NCBI GenBank assembly: GCA_007127395.1
Contig: SKZL01000274.1
Location: 1-8,166 of the forward strand
Source of the DNA: Balneolaceae bacterium
Lineage (GTDB): Bacteria > Bacteroidota > Rhodothermia > Balneolales > Balneolaceae
Reading direction: 5' to 3'
DNA: 8,166 nt
The translations under genes were made by a program, and so were the position numbers. The notes beneath the pieces were generated by a model. That model was given only the letters and a program-made list of their open reading frames with translations. It was not told the origin of the DNA and made no database searches. Each line of letters begins with the position of its first letter. Position 1 is the stretch's first letter. Of this stretch, positions 7,384 through 8,166 are shown piece after piece.

Positions 7384-8166
7384 TCAGGGAGTGTGGTCCA
7401 TTGGATTCGGATATGAGAATTGATAAAGCAGGTCTCTTTTCAATTTATCATTAGATACTACCACGTAATCGGCCTGATCATCATCTTTAAACTCCGGTTT
7501 GGGCAGATTAAAGTGATCAGCTGCTGACTCATAGAGAGCTTTTCGGGGTGGATGGCCATCTGATACCATATTATAGATTTCACCCCGTTTACGCTGTTTG
7601 ATCACTTCCGTGATAATATTGATACAATCAGTCTGATGGATTAGATTCACCGGTTTATTGGCCCTGTCAAGGTTTTTCTTGCCACTTAAATAGTGAACAG
7701 GATGACGTCCATATCCATAGAGACCGCCAAGCCGCAGGATTGTAAAATCGTTTCCCTCAGACTGAATCACCGATTCTGATTTGAGGAGCACTTTTCCGGC
7801 GGGTTTTGATGTGGTATCCGGATTGGCATCATCTTCGGTTGTAACGCCACCGAATTCACCGTAGACAGAAGTGGAGCTAACAAAGATGATCCATGATACC
7901 TCTGTTTCTACCGATTTATCCTTAATCATTCGGATTATTGATGGATAGTCCCAGTCACTTTTATTATCTCCTCTCAAGCGGGGAGGAATATTGAGAAAAA
8001 GAATATCGGTCTCCCAGAATGATTTGATCTCCGGCTTATTCAGGTCCTCCGGTAAACGGATCAGGTAGCCATCAATTCCATTTTGGCTGAGAAGCTTAAC
8101 TTTTTCTTCAGTAGTTGTGGAGCCCTTTATTTGATACCCTAAAGAGTGCAATCTCTGTGCGAGAGG
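7384..8166 (-). CDS. atypical SDR / NAD(P)-dependent epimerase-like protein, YeeZ type (5' end outside window)
   Basis: A Rossmann-fold protein of the extended SDR (epimerase) superfamily; 260 residues are visible. The frame is open to the window edge and reads PLAQRLHSLGYQIKGSTTT, which is the end of the first Rossmann helix and the second strand. The glycine-rich GxGxxG loop should lie just outside, so probably only about ten residues are missing. A TTG at 8151 could be mistaken for a start but would cut off the nucleotide-binding motif. Counting from the edge: FVSSTSVYG at 95-103 is the usual Ser-containing strand, RLGGLYGYGRHP at 145-156, and VNLIHQTD at 173-180 (HxxD of epimerases). The canonical YxxxK is not found; SKPAGKVLLKSE occupies its place. 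This fits the atypical group that includes E. coli YeeZ, whose substrate is unknown. It converges on the thioredoxin gene with a 43-bp gap. Confidence 0.88.
   Translation of the reverse strand, partial: PLAQRLHSLGYQIKGSTTTEEKVKLLSQNGIDGYLIRLPEDLNKPEIKSFWETDILFLNIPPRLRGDNKSDWDYPSIIRMIKDKSVETEVSWIIFVSSTSVYGEFGGVTTEDDANPDTTSKPAGKVLLKSESVIQSEGNDFTILRLGGLYGYGRHPVHYLSGKKNLDRANKPVNLIHQTDCINIITEVIKQRKRGEIYNMVSDGHPPRKALYESAADHFNLPKPEFKDDDQADYVVVSNDKLKRDLLYQFSYPNPMDHTP

Overview
The window is ordinary bacterial chromosome carrying seven protein genes in about 8.2 kb, with no RNA gene, mobile element or CRISPR array that I can support. Moderate G+C, A-rich start regions with little Shine-Dalgarno signal, an RsuA/RluB-type pseudouridine synthase with a long Lys/Arg/Ser/Gly-rich N-terminal extension, and a very large membrane-bound SpoIIE-type phosphatase together suggest the Bacteroidota/Balneolota group. 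This placement rests on general gene style, not on a marker gene, and is moderate to low in confidence.

Layout. (1) Positions 20-3258, plus strand: a tight three-gene run of 23S rRNA pseudouridine synthase, alpha/beta hydrolase and exported TPR protein, with gaps of 5 and 0 bp, very likely one operon. (2) Positions 3259-3339: a short convergent gap with one weak hairpin. (3) Positions 3340-4116, minus strand: an NRDE/TANGO2-family protein whose start is placed at the Met-Cys typical of the family. (4) Positions 4117-4233: a divergent A+T-rich control region containing a 9-4-9 imperfect dyad and a small hairpin next to the TTG start of the next gene. (5) Positions 4234-7340, plus strand: an 861-residue membrane SpoIIE/RsbU-type serine phosphatase followed 20 bp later by an exported thioredoxin-like protein. 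(6) Positions 7384-8166, minus strand: an atypical short-chain dehydrogenase/epimerase-like protein of the YeeZ type, whose N-terminus lies beyond the window edge.

Functionally the genes do not form one pathway. The most interesting element is the phosphatase. It has a large extracytoplasmic region that seems to contain two related halves, a block of about nine membrane helices, a helical linker, and a complete PP2C-type catalytic domain. That is the layout expected of a one-protein sensor feeding a partner-switching (anti-sigma antagonist) pathway, but no RsbV- or RsbW-like partner is encoded here. I did not find a clearly new multi-gene system.
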